A DNA stretch of 64,000 nucleotides from Mycobacterium interjectum (GCA_002102225.1 LQPB01000013.1:33812-97811), one strand, 5' to 3'. Shown: positions 47,039 through 57,060, counted from the first letter of the stretch. Made by a program: numbers and translations. The notes: generated from the letters alone by a model not told the origin.

Positions 47039-47872
47039 GTGGACGCCCCCGAACTGGTCACGCTGCTGACCGGTCGCCGGGTCGCGGCGCTGACCGGCGC
47101 CGGGATGTCCACCGACTCCGGCATCCCCGACTACCGCGGCCCCGATTCGCCGCCGAGCAATCCCATGACCATCCGCCAGTTCACCTCGGATCCGGTATTC
47201 CGGCAACGGTATTGGGCGCGCAACCACGTCGGCTGGCGGCACATGCACGACACCGCGCCCAACGCCGGGCACCGGGCGCTGGCCGCGCTGGAGCGCGCGT
47301 CGGTGGTGACCGGCGTGATCACCCAGAACGTCGACCTGCTGCACACCAAGGCCGGCAGCCGCAACGTCGTCAACCTGCACGGCAACTACGCGCGGGTGGT
47401 GTGCCTGGGCTGCGGCCACGCGCTGACCCGCGCCGCGCTCGCCGACCAACTCGAGGCGCTCAACCCGGGGTTCATCGAGCGCACCGAGGCGGTCGGGGGC
47501 CTGGCGGTGGCCCCCGACGCCGACGCCGCCGTTTCCGACACCGCGTCATTTCGCTACGTCGACTGCCCGCGCTGTAGCGGGATGCTCAAGCCGGACATCG
47601 TCTACTTCGGCGAGAGCGTTCCCAAAGACGTTGTGGCCGAGGCGTTCGCACTGGTCGATCGGTCCGAGGCGCTGCTGGTCGCCGGCTCGTCGCTCACCGT
47701 GTTCTCCGGCTACCGATTCGTGCGCCACGCCGCGGCGCGGGGCATCCCGGTCGCGATCATCAATCGCGGGCCGACCCGCGGCGACGACCTGGCCACCGTG
47801 AAGGTCGAGGGCGGGTGCTCGGAGTTGCTGGCGCTGCTCCTCGAAGAACTGGCGCCACTGGCCGTCCGCTAG
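47039..47872 (+). CDS. Sirtuin, NAD-dependent protein deacylase
   Basis: 277 residues. GTG 47039 follows TACCCT by six bases, which suggests a leaderless mRNA. Sirtuin motifs: GAGMSTDSGIPDYRG, TQNVDLLH, catalytic His in NLHGN, two zinc Cys pairs (CLGCG and CPRCSG) and AGSSLTV. Uses NAD to remove acyl groups from lysine and releases nicotinamide. It lies close to nadE. It differs from the compact CobB type by a longer insertion between the zinc pairs (about residues 135-178). Its stop shares CTAG with the P450 stop. Confidence 0.9.
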   Translation: MDAPELVTLLTGRRVAALTGAGMSTDSGIPDYRGPDSPPSNPMTIRQFTSDPVFRQRYWARNHVGWRHMHDTAPNAGHRALAALERASVVTGVITQNVDLLHTKAGSRNVVNLHGNYARVVCLGCGHALTRAALADQLEALNPGFIERTEAVGGLAVAPDADAAVSDTASFRYVDCPRCSGMLKPDIVYFGESVPKDVVAEAFALVDRSEALLVAGSSLTVFSGYRFVRHAAARGIPVAIINRGPTRGDDLATVKVEGGCSELLALLLEELAPLAVR

Positions 47873-49137
47873 AACGTGCAGGGCATGCTGCCGATGGCGT
47901 GGATGAAATTGCCCGCCACGTAGGCCGGCTCGCTCGCCTCGATGTCCGGCAGCTGGGCGAGCAGCTCGCCGAAGATGGCGCGCAGCTGCGCGCGGGCCAC
48001 GTGCGCACCGAGGCAAAAGTGCACCCCGCCGCCGCCCATGCCCACGTGCGGATTGGGACTGCGGCTCAGGTCGAAACGCTCCGGATGGTCGAACGCTTCG
48101 GTGTCCCAGTTGCCGGACGAGTAGAACATCACCACCTTCTCCCCCGCCCGGATCTGGTGGCCACCCAGCTCGAAATCGGTTGCGGCGGTTCGGCGGAAGG
48201 TCATCACGGGCGTGGCCCAACGGACGAACTCCTCGACCGCCGTGCCGATCCGGTTGTCGAAGTCCTCGAGCAACCACGCCCTTTGCTCGGGGAAGTCGGT
48301 GAGCGCCTTCATCGCGTGGCTGATGGTCTGGCGGGTGGTGTCGTTGCCGGCCACCGACAGCAACACGAAGAACGCCGCCACGTCGGCGTCGGTCAGCCGA
48401 TCGCCGTCCACCTCGGCGTTGACCAGGCTGCTGAACAGGTCGTCGCCGGGCCGTTCGCGGCGCTCCGCGGCCAGGGCGCCGGCGACCTGGTGCAGGTACA
48501 TCTGGTTCTCGAACAGGATTTCCATCGGGTGGCGCCCACCGAGGTAGGCCGGGTCGGCCCACGACACCATGGCGTCGGTCGCGTGCGCCACCCGCTGACG
48601 CTCGGATTCCGGAATCCCCACCATGTCCGACAGCGTGCGGATGGGCAGCTCCTTGGCGCACCGGTCAACAAAATCGGCACCGCTGCCGGCGGCGCGGAGC
48701 TCTTCGACGATGGTCTTGGCGTTCGCCTGGATCGAGTCCTCGATGCGCCGGACCTGCCGGGGGGTGAACGCGGCGTGGGCGAGCTTGCGCAGAATGGTGT
48801 GCCGCGGCGGGTCCATCGCCAGGAAGGACTGCGACGCCTCGAGCAGCTCCACCGGGATGTTCTCGAACATCACGCCCTTGCCGGACAGGAACACCTCGTT
48901 GTTGCGGCTGACCGCGACGATGTCGGCGCGACGGGTGACGGCCCAGTAGCCGGGGTCGTCGGGATCGGGCATCAGGGCGTCTTCCACCGGGCGGTGCCAG
49001 CTCACCGGGCGCTCGGCGCGCAGCACGGCGAACGACCGTTCCCGCTCCGCCGGGCTGGTGGACCAAAACGCGCGCGACGACAGGTCGATCGCGTCGTAGG
49101 CACGGGAACCGCCAGATATGCCCGCCGTCACCGTCAT
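47869..49137 (-). CDS. Cytochrome P450
   Basis: 422 residues from ATG 49137, which has AGGAGGG six bases upstream; a longer frame to 49185 lacks a site. The I-helix oxygen-binding motif is AGNDTTR, the K-helix ExxR is EEFVRWATP-type, and the heme ligand is Cys375 in HFCLGAH. Overall resemblance is to the CYP124/125/142 group of sterol and lipid hydroxylases, but the family cannot be assigned by eye. No ferredoxin gene is adjacent. It is divergent from a TetR gene with a palindrome between them, so probably TetR-controlled. Confidence 0.9.
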   Translation of the reverse strand: MTVTAGISGGSRAYDAIDLSSRAFWSTSPAERERSFAVLRAERPVSWHRPVEDALMPDPDDPGYWAVTRRADIVAVSRNNEVFLSGKGVMFENIPVELLEASQSFLAMDPPRHTILRKLAHAAFTPRQVRRIEDSIQANAKTIVEELRAAGSGADFVDRCAKELPIRTLSDMVGIPESERQRVAHATDAMVSWADPAYLGGRHPMEILFENQMYLHQVAGALAAERRERPGDDLFSSLVNAEVDGDRLTDADVAAFFVLLSVAGNDTTRQTISHAMKALTDFPEQRAWLLEDFDNRIGTAVEEFVRWATPVMTFRRTAATDFELGGHQIRAGEKVVMFYSSGNWDTEAFDHPERFDLSRSPNPHVGMGGGGVHFCLGAHVARAQLRAIFGELLAQLPDIEASEPAYVAGNFIHAIGSMPCTF

Positions 49138-49190
49138 CGTTGGCCCTCCTCGGTTATGACCCCGGTCACACGCTGCTACCGACAATATGC

Positions 49191-49207
49191 CTAGACGTGA
49201 TGTCTAG
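49191..49207. promoter_or_regulatory. TetR operator candidate
   Basis: CTAGACGTGATGTCTAG: arms CTAGAC and GTCTAG are exact inverted repeats around five bases. It sits between the divergent P450 and TetR starts, 21 bases upstream of the TetR -10 hexamer TATGCT (49229-49234) and about 54 bases before the P450 start, where it could control both. Confidence 0.65.
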
Positions 49208-49240
49208 TCAATGTGTCTGTCCCTCGGCTATGCTGGGCAA

Positions 49241-49891
49241 ATGCCGTCGGTCACCCGGAAGGCGCAGGCCAATCGCGAACGGGGGCGCCAGCAGCGGCGA
49301 GAGCAACTCGAGCGCCGCTTACTGGAGGCCACCGAGCGGCTGATGCGTGACGGCGCCAGCTTCACCGAGCTCAGCGTCGACCGGCTGTCGGGCGAGGCCG
49401 GCATCTCGCGGGCCAGCTTTTACATCTACTTCGAGGACAAGGGGCACCTGCTGCGCCGCCTGGCCGGCCAGGTGTTCGCCGACCTCGCCGACAGGGCGGA
49501 CCGCTGGTGGAGCGTGGCGTGGCGGCACGACCCCGCCGACGTCCGCGCCGCGACGGCCGGCCTCGTCGCCGGCTACCGGCGTCACCAACCGGTGCTCGTC
49601 GCGCTCAACGAGATGGCCGGCTACGACCCGCTGGTCGGCGCGACCTATCAGAACCTGCTGACCGCCATCACCGGGCGGGTGACCCGCGTCATCGAGGACG
49701 GCCAGGCCGACGGCTCCATCCGCCCCGAACTGCCCGCGACCGCCACGGCCAGCGCACTGACCTGGATGGTCGAGCGGGCGTGCCACCAGAATCTTCCGAC
49801 CGCTCCGGACTCCTACGATGCGGAGCTGGCCGAGGCGTTGGCCCAAATCATCTGGGGCTCTTTGTATCTCGAGGCGATGCCGCCGGCCTGA
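49241..49891 (+). CDS. TetR-family transcriptional regulator
   Basis: 216 residues from ATG 49241; TATGCT ends six bases upstream, so the mRNA is probably leaderless. The upstream in-frame part from 49211 is rejected. The N-terminus is rich in Arg/Gln, then comes the helix-turn-helix with SVDRLSGEAGISRASFYIYFEDKGH-type pattern (TetR signature near residues 45-65). The C-terminal ligand domain has Trp pairs (RWWSVAW). It probably represses the P450 gene and itself through the palindrome at 49191. Confidence 0.88.
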   Translation: MPSVTRKAQANRERGRQQRREQLERRLLEATERLMRDGASFTELSVDRLSGEAGISRASFYIYFEDKGHLLRRLAGQVFADLADRADRWWSVAWRHDPADVRAATAGLVAGYRRHQPVLVALNEMAGYDPLVGATYQNLLTAITGRVTRVIEDGQADGSIRPELPATATASALTWMVERACHQNLPTAPDSYDAELAEALAQIIWGSLYLEAMPPA

Positions 49892-49936
49892 GATACCTGT
49901 GGCGAAAGTCCTGTGACCAATGCAATAGTTAGGGCA

Positions 49937-49947
49937 CTAATTATTAG
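49937..49947. promoter_or_regulatory. Small palindrome before the MarR gene
   Basis: CTAATTATTAG (arms CTAAT and ATTAG) ends 14 bases before the GTG start and just upstream of the -10-like TACGGT (49950-49955). An AT-rich inverted repeat overlapping a promoter is the usual arrangement for MarR/OhrR self-repression. Confidence 0.5.
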
Positions 49948-49961
49948 CGTACGGTATAAGT

Positions 49962-50453
49962 GTGACCGCACCGACCGAAGCCGGCATCGACCCGCTTTCG
50001 CTCGAGCAACAGGTCTGTTTCGCGCTGAGCATCACCAACCGCGCCGTTTTGGCCGTCTACCGACCGCTGTTGGAGCCGCTGGGGCTGACCCATCCCCAGT
50101 ATCTGGTGATGCTGACGCTCTGGGATCATCACAAGACACCAGCGGGACGGCAGAAACCGCTGTCGGTCAAGGAGATCGCCGCCACGTTGCAGATGGATTC
50201 GGCCACGCTGTCACCGATGCTCAAGCGCTTGGAGGCGCTCGGGCTCATCACGCGCACCCGCAACGCCGCCGATGAGCGCTCGACCGACGTCAAACTCACC
50301 GCCGACGGCACCGCCCTCCGCCGGCGCGCGCTGCAGATCCCGCCGGCCGTGGTCGCACGACTGGGCGTCGACATGGACGAACTGCGGCACCTGCACGAGG
50401 TGCTCACCCGGATCAACGCGGCTGCCCTGGCGGCCGGCGCCTTGCAGACCTAA
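49962..50453 (+). CDS. MarR-family regulator, OhrR-like
   Basis: 163 residues. GTG 49962 is six bases after TACGGT, so probably leaderless. The N-terminal segment LEQQVCFALSITNRAV matches OhrR proteins, whose single conserved Cys (here Cys19) senses organic hydroperoxides. The winged helix follows (SVKEIAATLQMDSATLSPML, then the wing NAADERSTDV). The usual target, an Ohr peroxidase, is not adjacent. It is followed 19 bases later by a DUF5313 gene, which may be its target. Confidence 0.85.
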   Translation: MTAPTEAGIDPLSLEQQVCFALSITNRAVLAVYRPLLEPLGLTHPQYLVMLTLWDHHKTPAGRQKPLSVKEIAATLQMDSATLSPMLKRLEALGLITRTRNAADERSTDVKLTADGTALRRRALQIPPAVVARLGVDMDELRHLHEVLTRINAAALAAGALQT

Positions 50454-50472
50454 CCCCTAGCTAGGAGCCACT

Positions 50473-50904
50473 GTGACCAAATCCAAGACCGGCGCCAAGC
50501 CCAACCCCTGGCAATACATCGCCTACTCGTACGGGCGGCAGCTACCCGACTCGATGCGCGACTGGGTCGCCAACGATATGGCGGGCAAGGGCGCCGTGCG
50601 CCGGCACATGATCCGGTGGGCCATCCCACCGCTGTTCGTTCTCGCACCCTTCTGGCTACTGCCCGCCTCGCTGTACGTGCATACGGAAATGACGGTGCCG
50701 CTCTACATCTGGGCCCTGCTGATTTCGCTCGCGCTGAACAAGGTCTGGCGCCGCCACCGGCTGGCGCAGCATGGCCTCAACCCGAACCTGGTCGACGTGC
50801 TCAAAAACAAGAAGCAGGCCAAGATGCACGAGGACTACGCCCGCCGCTATGGGCCGCGTCCCGAATCGGCCGCGTGGCAGGACAACAGCAACCCGTTTAC
50901 CTAG
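50473..50904 (+). CDS. DUF5313-like small membrane protein
   Basis: 143 residues. GTG 50473 follows AGGAG. Two membrane helices at about 48-66 and 72-90 are flanked by a basic N-terminus and a basic, charged C-terminal tail. Function unknown; mycobacterial homologues are short membrane proteins. The close link to the OhrR-like gene suggests co-expression. Its last eight bases overlap convergent proB. Confidence 0.75.
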   Translation: MTKSKTGAKPNPWQYIAYSYGRQLPDSMRDWVANDMAGKGAVRRHMIRWAIPPLFVLAPFWLLPASLYVHTEMTVPLYIWALLISLALNKVWRRHRLAQHGLNPNLVDVLKNKKQAKMHEDYARRYGPRPESAAWQDNSNPFT

Positions 50905-52012
50905 CCGGCTCTACCGCGACCAGATCGTCGGCGTGCACCGCGGGCCGGCGCAGCTCACCGGGCAGGTCGGACGTCGACCGGCCCATCATGGTGGCCAGCT
51001 CGGTGGCGTCGAAGGCGACCACGCCGCGCGCCACCGGGGTCGCGTCGGGCCCGCGCAGTTCGACCACGTCGCCGGCGTAGAAGCGCCCCGAGACCGTGGT
51101 GATGCCCGCGGGCAGCAGCGAGCGGCGTTGCCGCAGCACGGCGCGCACCGCCCCCTCGTCCAGGGTCAGCGACCCGGCGGCCTCGGCGGCATAACGCACC
51201 CAGAACCGGCGCGCCGACATCCGATCCGGCCGCGCGGCGAACACCGTCCCGGTTGAGGCGTCGGAGAGCGCGGTCGCGGCGTCGGACGCGGCGGCCAACA
51301 GCACGGGGACCCCGGCGTCGGCGGCCAGCAGCGCCGAGGACATCTTCGACGCCATGCCGCCGGTGCCCAGATCGCTGCCCGGGCCCGCGACCACCCCGTC
51401 CAGATCCGCCGAGCCGGACACCTCGGGGATGAACTTGGCGCCCTGCGTCTTTCGCGGATCCGCGTCGTAGAGCCCGTCGATGTCGGAGAGCAGCACCAAA
51501 GCCTCGGCCCCGACCAGGTGGGCCACCAGCGCCGAGAGCCGGTCGTTGTCGCCGAACCGGATCTCGTTGGTGGCCACCGTGTCGTTTTCGTTGACGATCG
51601 CCACCGCATGCAGCGCCCGCAGCCGATCGAGCGTGCGCTGGGCGTTGGTGTGTGAGGCCCGCACCGAGATGTCGTGCGCGGTCAGCAGCACCTGCCCGAC
51701 GGTGCGCCCGTAGCGGGCGAACGCCGCGCTCCACGCGTTCACCAGCGCCACCTGTCCGACGCTCGCCGCGGCCTGCTTGGTCGCCAGATCCTTTGGGCGA
51801 CGGGATAAGCCGAGCGGCTCGATGCCCGCGGCGATGGCGCCCGACGACACGATGACGACGTCGGTGCCCGCCTTCATCCGCGCCTCGATCGCGTCGGCCA
51901 GCCCGGCCAGCCGGCCGGCGTCGAACACCCCGGACGGCGTGGTCAGCGCGTTGGTCCCGACCTTGACCACGAGGCCGCGCGCGGTACGAATGGCGTCGCG
52001 ATGGGCGCTCAT
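50897..52012 (-). CDS. proB: Glutamate 5-kinase
   Basis: 371 residues. Amino-acid-kinase domain ([33 protein letters not shown]) followed by a C-terminal PUA domain (from about 285). Phosphorylates glutamate in the first step of proline synthesis and is usually feedback-inhibited by proline. Start overlaps the obg stop (ATGA), as in Rv2439c-Rv2440c. Confidence 0.95.
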   Translation of the reverse strand: MSAHRDAIRTARGLVVKVGTNALTTPSGVFDAGRLAGLADAIEARMKAGTDVVIVSSGAIAAGIEPLGLSRRPKDLATKQAAASVGQVALVNAWSAAFARYGRTVGQVLLTAHDISVRASHTNAQRTLDRLRALHAVAIVNENDTVATNEIRFGDNDRLSALVAHLVGAEALVLLSDIDGLYDADPRKTQGAKFIPEVSGSADLDGVVAGPGSDLGTGGMASKMSSALLAADAGVPVLLAAASDAATALSDASTGTVFAARPDRMSARRFWVRYAAEAAGSLTLDEGAVRAVLRQRRSLLPAGITTVSGRFYAGDVVELRGPDATPVARGVVAFDATELATMMGRSTSDLPGELRRPAVHADDLVAVEPAR

Positions 52013-53451
52013 TCTTCGTCACCGTGGTGACGGCGCTGCCGCCGGGCGGCCTTGCGCTCGGCGGCGCCTGCGCGCTCGGTGCGTTCCAGTCGCGCATCGG
52101 TGCCGCGGCCCGACAGCGCGACGTGCTGTCCCGCGGGGGTTTGCGGCTCCCAGTCGAAGGTCATCTCCCCGATGGTCACGGCGCAGCCCGGCCGCGCACC
52201 CAGCCGCAGCAGTTCCTCCTCGACACCGAGGCGCGCCAGGCGATCGGCCAGATAGCCCACCGCTTCGTCGTTGTCGAAGTTGGTCTGGCCCACCCAGCGC
52301 TCGGGTCGCGCGCCGGTGACCACAAAGCCGTCCTGGCCGTCCGGCTCGACGGTGAAGCCGCTGTCGTCGACGGGCACCGGGCGAATCACCGGGCGCCGCG
52401 GCACGACCTGCGGCCGCGTGGCGTTGTACTCCGAAATCATCTGCCACAGCCCAAAGATCAAGGGCTGCAAGCCCTCCCGCGCGACGGTCGATACCAGAAA
52501 CACCGGCCAGCCGCGCTCGGCGATCTCCTCGCGGACGAATTCGGCGAGCTCGCGGGCCTCGGGCACGTCGATCTTGTTGAGCACCACCGCGCGCGGCCGC
52601 TCGGCGAGGTCGCCCAGCGCCGCGTCCCCTTGCAGCGTCGGGGTGTACGCGGCGAGCTCGGCTTCCAGCGCGTCGATGTCGGAGATGGGGTCGCGGCCGG
52701 GTTCGGCGGTGGCGCAGTCGACGACGTGCACCAGCACCGCGCACCGCTCGATGTGCCGGAGGAATTCCAGGCCCAGGCCGCGGCCCTGCGACGCGCCCGG
52801 GATCAGGCCCGGCACATCGGCGATCGTAAAGGTGTGCTCCCCCGCCGAGACCACGCCCAGGTTGGGCACCAGCGTGGTGAACGGGTAGTCGGCGACCTTC
52901 GGTTTGGCCGCCGAGATCGCCGACACCAGCGAGGATTTGCCCGCCGAGGGGAACCCGACCAGCCCCACGTCCGCGACGGTCTTGAGCTCCAGCGTCAGGT
53001 CGCGGGACTGCCCCGGCTCGCCGAGCAGAGCGAAGCCCGGGGCCTTGCGGGCGCGCGATGCCAGCGCGGCGTTGCCCAGGCCGCCGCGGCCACCGGCGGC
53101 CGCCTCGAACCGCGTGCCCGCGCCCACCAGGTCGGCGAGCAGCCGGCCGTTCTCGTCCAGCACCACGGTGCCGTCGGGGACCTTGACTTCCAGGTCCGAG
53201 CCGGCGGCCCCGTCGCGGTTGTTGCCCATCCCCTGCTTGCCCGAGGGCGCGGTGACGTGCGGATGGAAATGGAAGTCCAGCAGGGTGTGCACCTGCGGGT
53301 CGACGACCAAGACGATGCTGCCGCCGCGGCCCCCGTTACCCCCATCGGGGCCACCGAGCGGCTTGAACTTCTCGCGGTGGACCGACGCGCAGCCGTTACC
53401 GCCGGAACCCGCCCGGGCGTGGATGACGACGCGATCGACAAACCGGGGCAT
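52009..53451 (-). CDS. obg: Obg/CgtA ribosome-assembly GTPase
   Basis: 480 residues from ATG 53451, with GAGAGGA upstream; a TTG at 53466 is rejected. The glycine-rich Obg fold (residues 1-155) precedes the G domain (P-loop [13 protein letters not shown]), an OCT domain ([18 protein letters not shown]) and a basic Arg/His-rich tail. Acts in large-subunit assembly and the stringent response. Downstream of rpmA and rplU, the usual order. Confidence 0.95.
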   Translation of the reverse strand: MPRFVDRVVIHARAGSGGNGCASVHREKFKPLGGPDGGNGGRGGSIVLVVDPQVHTLLDFHFHPHVTAPSGKQGMGNNRDGAAGSDLEVKVPDGTVVLDENGRLLADLVGAGTRFEAAAGGRGGLGNAALASRARKAPGFALLGEPGQSRDLTLELKTVADVGLVGFPSAGKSSLVSAISAAKPKVADYPFTTLVPNLGVVSAGEHTFTIADVPGLIPGASQGRGLGLEFLRHIERCAVLVHVVDCATAEPGRDPISDIDALEAELAAYTPTLQGDAALGDLAERPRAVVLNKIDVPEARELAEFVREEIAERGWPVFLVSTVAREGLQPLIFGLWQMISEYNATRPQVVPRRPVIRPVPVDDSGFTVEPDGQDGFVVTGARPERWVGQTNFDNDEAVGYLADRLARLGVEEELLRLGARPGCAVTIGEMTFDWEPQTPAGQHVALSGRGTDARLERTERAGAAERKAARRQRRHHGDEE

Positions 53452-53514
53452 CGAGGGTCCTCTCAACTACCGCGGGCGCGGTGCGGGCCGCACATCGGGC
53501 CCCGGCAAAGACGC

Positions 53515-53781
53515 CTACTCGGCGGTCTGCCCGGCCGCGACGATGCTGACGGTCTTGCGTCCGCGCGTGACCCCGAACTCGACGGCTCCGGACTCCTTGG
53601 CGAACAGCGTGTCGTCGCCGCCACGGCCGACGCCCGTGCCGGGGTGGAATTTGGTGCCGCGCTGGCGGATCAGGATTTCGCCGGCCTTGACGACCTGGCC
53701 GCCGAACCGCTTCACACCCAGCCGCTGCGCGGCGGAGTCGCGGCCGTTGCGCGAGCTGGAAGCGCCCTTCTTGTGTGCCAT
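53515..53781 (-). CDS. rpmA: 50S ribosomal protein L27
   Basis: 88 residues. Starts [16 protein letters not shown] and contains [22 protein letters not shown], both standard for bL27, whose N-terminus reaches the peptidyl-transferase centre. No cleavable leader is present. 13 bases after rplU. Confidence 0.97.
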   Translation of the reverse strand: MAHKKGASSSRNGRDSAAQRLGVKRFGGQVVKAGEILIRQRGTKFHPGTGVGRGGDDTLFAKESGAVEFGVTRGRKTVSIVAAGQTAE

Positions 53782-53794
53782 GTCTTCCGCCTTA

Positions 53795-54106
53795 CTACTT
53801 GATGCCCGTGACCTTCAGGACCGTCAGCTGCTGACGGTGTCCCTGACGCTTGTGGTAGCCGGTCTTGTTCTTGAACTTGTGGATGCGGATCTTGGGGCCC
53901 TTGGTGTGCTCGAGCACCTCGCCGGTCACCGCAACCTTGGCCAGCGCGGCCGCGTCGCTGGTGACCTTGGCGCCGTCGACGACCAGGGCCACCGGCAGCG
54001 TCACGTTCGAACCCGGCTCGGAGTCCAGCTTCTCGACCTTGACCACGTCTCCGACGGCGACCTTGTACTGCTTGCCGCCGGTCTTGACGATTGCGTAGGT
54101 CGCCAT
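53795..54106 (-). CDS. rplU: 50S ribosomal protein L21
   Basis: 103 residues. Starts [16 protein letters not shown] and ends with a basic [20 protein letters not shown] segment, both typical of bL21. First gene of rplU-rpmA-obg-proB. A possible ribosome site, AGGCAGGAGCAACG, precedes the ATG. Confidence 0.97.
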   Translation of the reverse strand: MATYAIVKTGGKQYKVAVGDVVKVEKLDSEPGSNVTLPVALVVDGAKVTSDAAALAKVAVTGEVLEHTKGPKIRIHKFKNKTGYHKRQGHRQQLTVLKVTGIK

Positions 54107-54327
54107 CGTTGCTCCTGCCTCTTTCTGCTAGCCGCGCGCGTGCCACCGGCCTGTGCGTGGTGGGTCTGGGGTGCGGGTCCGGCCCCGGTAAAACCGGAGC
54201 CCGGCGGTCCCGCCCGCCGCCGGCCACAGTCTGGCCTGACGACAACTGTCCAAGGGTACTTGACCAGCGGCTACAGGGTCAAACCGGCCTCGAACGACTG
54301 GTGGTGAACACCCCGGGTTGACGCAGG
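54107..54327. promoter_or_regulatory. rne-rplU intergenic region with small hairpin
   Basis: 221 bases. Within it CCGGT (54185-54189) and ACCGG (54193-54197) form a short stem around AAA, extended by two more pairs after a mismatch. It could be a weak terminator for rne or part of an rplU leader. No gene seen. Confidence 0.4.
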
Positions 54328-57060
54328 TCAGTCCACATGGATCGGCGGGCCGGCCGGCCGGCCCGCGGCACGGCGGCGGCGCGGGCGTCCGGCCGGGGAC
54401 CCGCCGTTTCCGCTCGGTGCGGTGTCGTCGTCGGAATCCTCGTCGTCCAGATCGTCTTCGTCGTCGTCCAGGTCCAGGTCCTCGTCGTCGCCGAGGTCCT
54501 CGTCGTCGAGGTCGTCGTCGTCCTCGTCGTTGTCGTCGTCGAACTCGTCCTCGTCGTCGTCGTTGTCGGTGTCCTCGAAGTCCTCGGTGTCGGCCTCGTC
54601 CAGGTCGGCGGCGTCCAGGTCGGCGGCAGCCCGCCCTTCGGTCTCCTTGTCGACCGTGGCGGTGAGCACCTCGCCGGTCCCGTCGGACTCCTCCTCGCCC
54701 TGCTCATCCTGGCCGGCCGCCCCGGACGCGCCGGCGGCCATCGCCTTGAACATCGGGTGTTCACCGGGGGCGTGCGCGGGCACCTTGGCCACGGTGGGCT
54801 GGTCGGAGGCCTCCTCGGCCCCCTTCTTCTTCGAGCGCCTGCCCCGGCGGCCGCCGGACTCGGACTTGCGGCCGTTCGACGGGGCGGAATCGACCGGGTC
54901 GCTGTGCAGCAGGATGCCGCGGCCGCCGCAGTTCGGGCACGACGACGAGAACGCCTCGATCAGCCCGGTGCCCAACCGCTTGCGGGTCAGCTGCACCAAG
55001 CCCAGCGAGGTCACTTCGGACACCTGATGGCGGGTGCGGTCGCGGGCCAGCGCCTCGGTCAGCCGCCGCAGCACCAGGTCGCGGTTGGACTCCAGCACCA
55101 TGTCGATGAAGTCGATGACCACGATGCCGCCGATGTCGCGCAGCCGCAGCTGGCGCACGATCTCCTCCGCCGCCTCGAGGTTGTTCTTGGTGACGGTCTG
55201 TTCGAGGTTGCCGCCGGAGCCGGTGAACTTGCCGGTGTTGACGTCGACCACCGTCATCGCCTCGGTGCGGTCGATCACGAGGGTGCCGCCCGACGGCAGC
55301 CACACCTTGCGCTCCATCGCCTTGGCGAGTTGCTCGTCGATGCGGTGCACCGCGAACACGTCCGGGCCGCTCGCCTCATCCGGCCTGGAGGCGGGCTCGT
55401 ACTTGGTCAGCTTCGAAACCAGCTCTGGGGCAACGGAATTCACATACTCGTTGATCGTGTTCCAGGCGTCGTCGCCGGAGACGATGAGGCCTGCGAAGTC
55501 CTCGCTGAACAGGTCACGGATGACCTTGACCAACACGTCCGGCTCTTCGTAGAGCGACACCGCGGCGCCCGCGGCCTTCTCCTTCGTCTCGGTCGCCTTG
55601 GCCTCGATCTGCTGCCAGCGCTCCTGCAGGCGGGTGACGTCCTTGCGGATGTCGTCCTCTTTGACCCCCTCGGACGCGGTGCGGATGATCACCCCGGCGT
55701 CGGACGGCACCACCTCGCGCAGGATCTCCTTGAGCCGCTGGCGTTCGGTGTCGGGCAGCTTGCGGCTGATCCCGGTCGACGACGCGCCGGGCACGTAAAC
55801 CAGGTAGCGACCGGCCAGCGACACCTGCGTGGTGAGCCGGGCGCCCTTGTGCCCCACCGGGTCCTTGCTGACCTGGACCACGACGTAATCGCCGGGCTTG
55901 AGGGCCTGTTCGATCTTGCGGTCGGAACCGCCCAATCCCGCGGCCTCCCAGTTGACTTCGCCGGCGTAGAGCACGCCGTTGCGGCCTCGGCCGATGTCGA
56001 CGAACGCCGCCTCCATCGACGGCAGCACGTTCTGCACGATCCCGAGGTAGATGTTGCCCACCAGTGAGGCGGAAGCCGCGGAGGTCACGAAATGCTCGAC
56101 GAGGATGCCGTCCTCGAGCACCGCGATCTGGGTGTAGCGCGCCCCCGGGTGCGGCGGCTCGGTGCGGACCCGGTCGCGCACCACCATCATTCGTTCGACG
56201 GCCTCGCGACGCGCCAGGAACTCGGCCTCGGTCAGCACGGGTGGGCGGCGCCGGCCGGCGTCGCGCCCGTCGCGCCGGCGTTGCCGCTTGGCCTCCAGCC
56301 GGGTGGAGCCGTCGATGCCCTTGATCTCGGCGTTGGAGCTCCCGCCGTTCTCCCCGTTCTTGCCGGAGCGGGGCGGCCGCTCGTGCACCACCGTGTTGGG
56401 CGGGTCGTCGGGCGACAGGCCTTCCTCGTTGTCGTCGCCTGATCCCGACTTGCGCCGCCGGCGCCTGCGGCGGCGCCTGCTGGCGCCGTCCGGGGAACCG
56501 TCGTCGTCGTCGCTGTCGGAGTCGTCGGAGTCGTCGGAGTCGGTGTCCTCGTCGCCGGTGTCGTCGTCACCGTCGGATCCGCCCTGTTCGCCGCGCCCGC
56601 GGCCGCGCCCCCGCCGGCCGCGGCGGCGCCGCCTGTTGGCCGTTCGATCGGGTTGATCCTCGTCGTCGTCGTCGGATTCGTCGGAGTCGCCGGCGTCGTC
56701 GGCGTCAGCGCCGCCGCCGATCTCCACCGGCTGCGGCGCCACGAACAGCGGCAGGTATTCGGCCGGCTCGGTCGAGGTCCGCAGCAGCAGTGGTTGCTCT
56801 TTGGCCGCCGCGTGGCTGAAGCCCGGGATGTTGGGCAGCGGCTTGGCGAAGATCAGGTCACGGACCCGGAGGGCGTCCTCGCGGTCGATACCCGAATGCA
56901 CGTTGCGCGCCCGCCCGTCGAGCGCGGTGAGCGCCTCGAGCACCTCTCTATTGGTGCTGCCCAGCGCCCGCGCCAGCTGATGCACCCTCAGGCGATCGGG
57001 CAGGTCCTCGTGCTGGACCGGCTCTTGCGGTGGATTCGAAGGTGGCGCACTGTCTACCAC
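54328..57060 (-). CDS. rne: Ribonuclease E/G
   Basis: 910 residues. GTG 57060 has AGGAGA upstream. The N-terminal 300 residues alternate acidic Asp/Ser runs with Arg-rich runs. The S1 domain and catalytic core follow, with metal Asp residues in VDVNTGKF and IDFIDM and the zinc-link CPNCGGRG. The C-terminal tail has an extreme Asp/Glu stretch (about residues 810-880) ending in PRRRRAAG. Both scaffolding arms are disordered and probably bind RNA-degradosome partners, as in other mycobacteria. Essential RNA processing enzyme; same place as Rv2444c. Confidence 0.95.
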   Translation of the reverse strand: MVDSAPPSNPPQEPVQHEDLPDRLRVHQLARALGSTNREVLEALTALDGRARNVHSGIDREDALRVRDLIFAKPLPNIPGFSHAAAKEQPLLLRTSTEPAEYLPLFVAPQPVEIGGGADADDAGDSDESDDDDEDQPDRTANRRRRRGRRGRGRGRGEQGGSDGDDDTGDEDTDSDDSDDSDSDDDDGSPDGASRRRRRRRRRKSGSGDDNEEGLSPDDPPNTVVHERPPRSGKNGENGGSSNAEIKGIDGSTRLEAKRQRRRDGRDAGRRRPPVLTEAEFLARREAVERMMVVRDRVRTEPPHPGARYTQIAVLEDGILVEHFVTSAASASLVGNIYLGIVQNVLPSMEAAFVDIGRGRNGVLYAGEVNWEAAGLGGSDRKIEQALKPGDYVVVQVSKDPVGHKGARLTTQVSLAGRYLVYVPGASSTGISRKLPDTERQRLKEILREVVPSDAGVIIRTASEGVKEDDIRKDVTRLQERWQQIEAKATETKEKAAGAAVSLYEEPDVLVKVIRDLFSEDFAGLIVSGDDAWNTINEYVNSVAPELVSKLTKYEPASRPDEASGPDVFAVHRIDEQLAKAMERKVWLPSGGTLVIDRTEAMTVVDVNTGKFTGSGGNLEQTVTKNNLEAAEEIVRQLRLRDIGGIVVIDFIDMVLESNRDLVLRRLTEALARDRTRHQVSEVTSLGLVQLTRKRLGTGLIEAFSSSCPNCGGRGILLHSDPVDSAPSNGRKSESGGRRGRRSKKKGAEEASDQPTVAKVPAHAPGEHPMFKAMAAGASGAAGQDEQGEEESDGTGEVLTATVDKETEGRAAADLDAADLDEADTEDFEDTDNDDDEDEFDDDNDEDDDDLDDEDLGDDEDLDLDDDEDDLDDEDSDDDTAPSGNGGSPAGRPRRRRAAGRPAGPPIHVD

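Noticed and set aside
54420..54630. Tandem repeat or CRISPR-like array of GAC/GTC triplets
   Set aside because: It is coding sequence for the acidic tail of RNase E, with no spacer-repeat structure.
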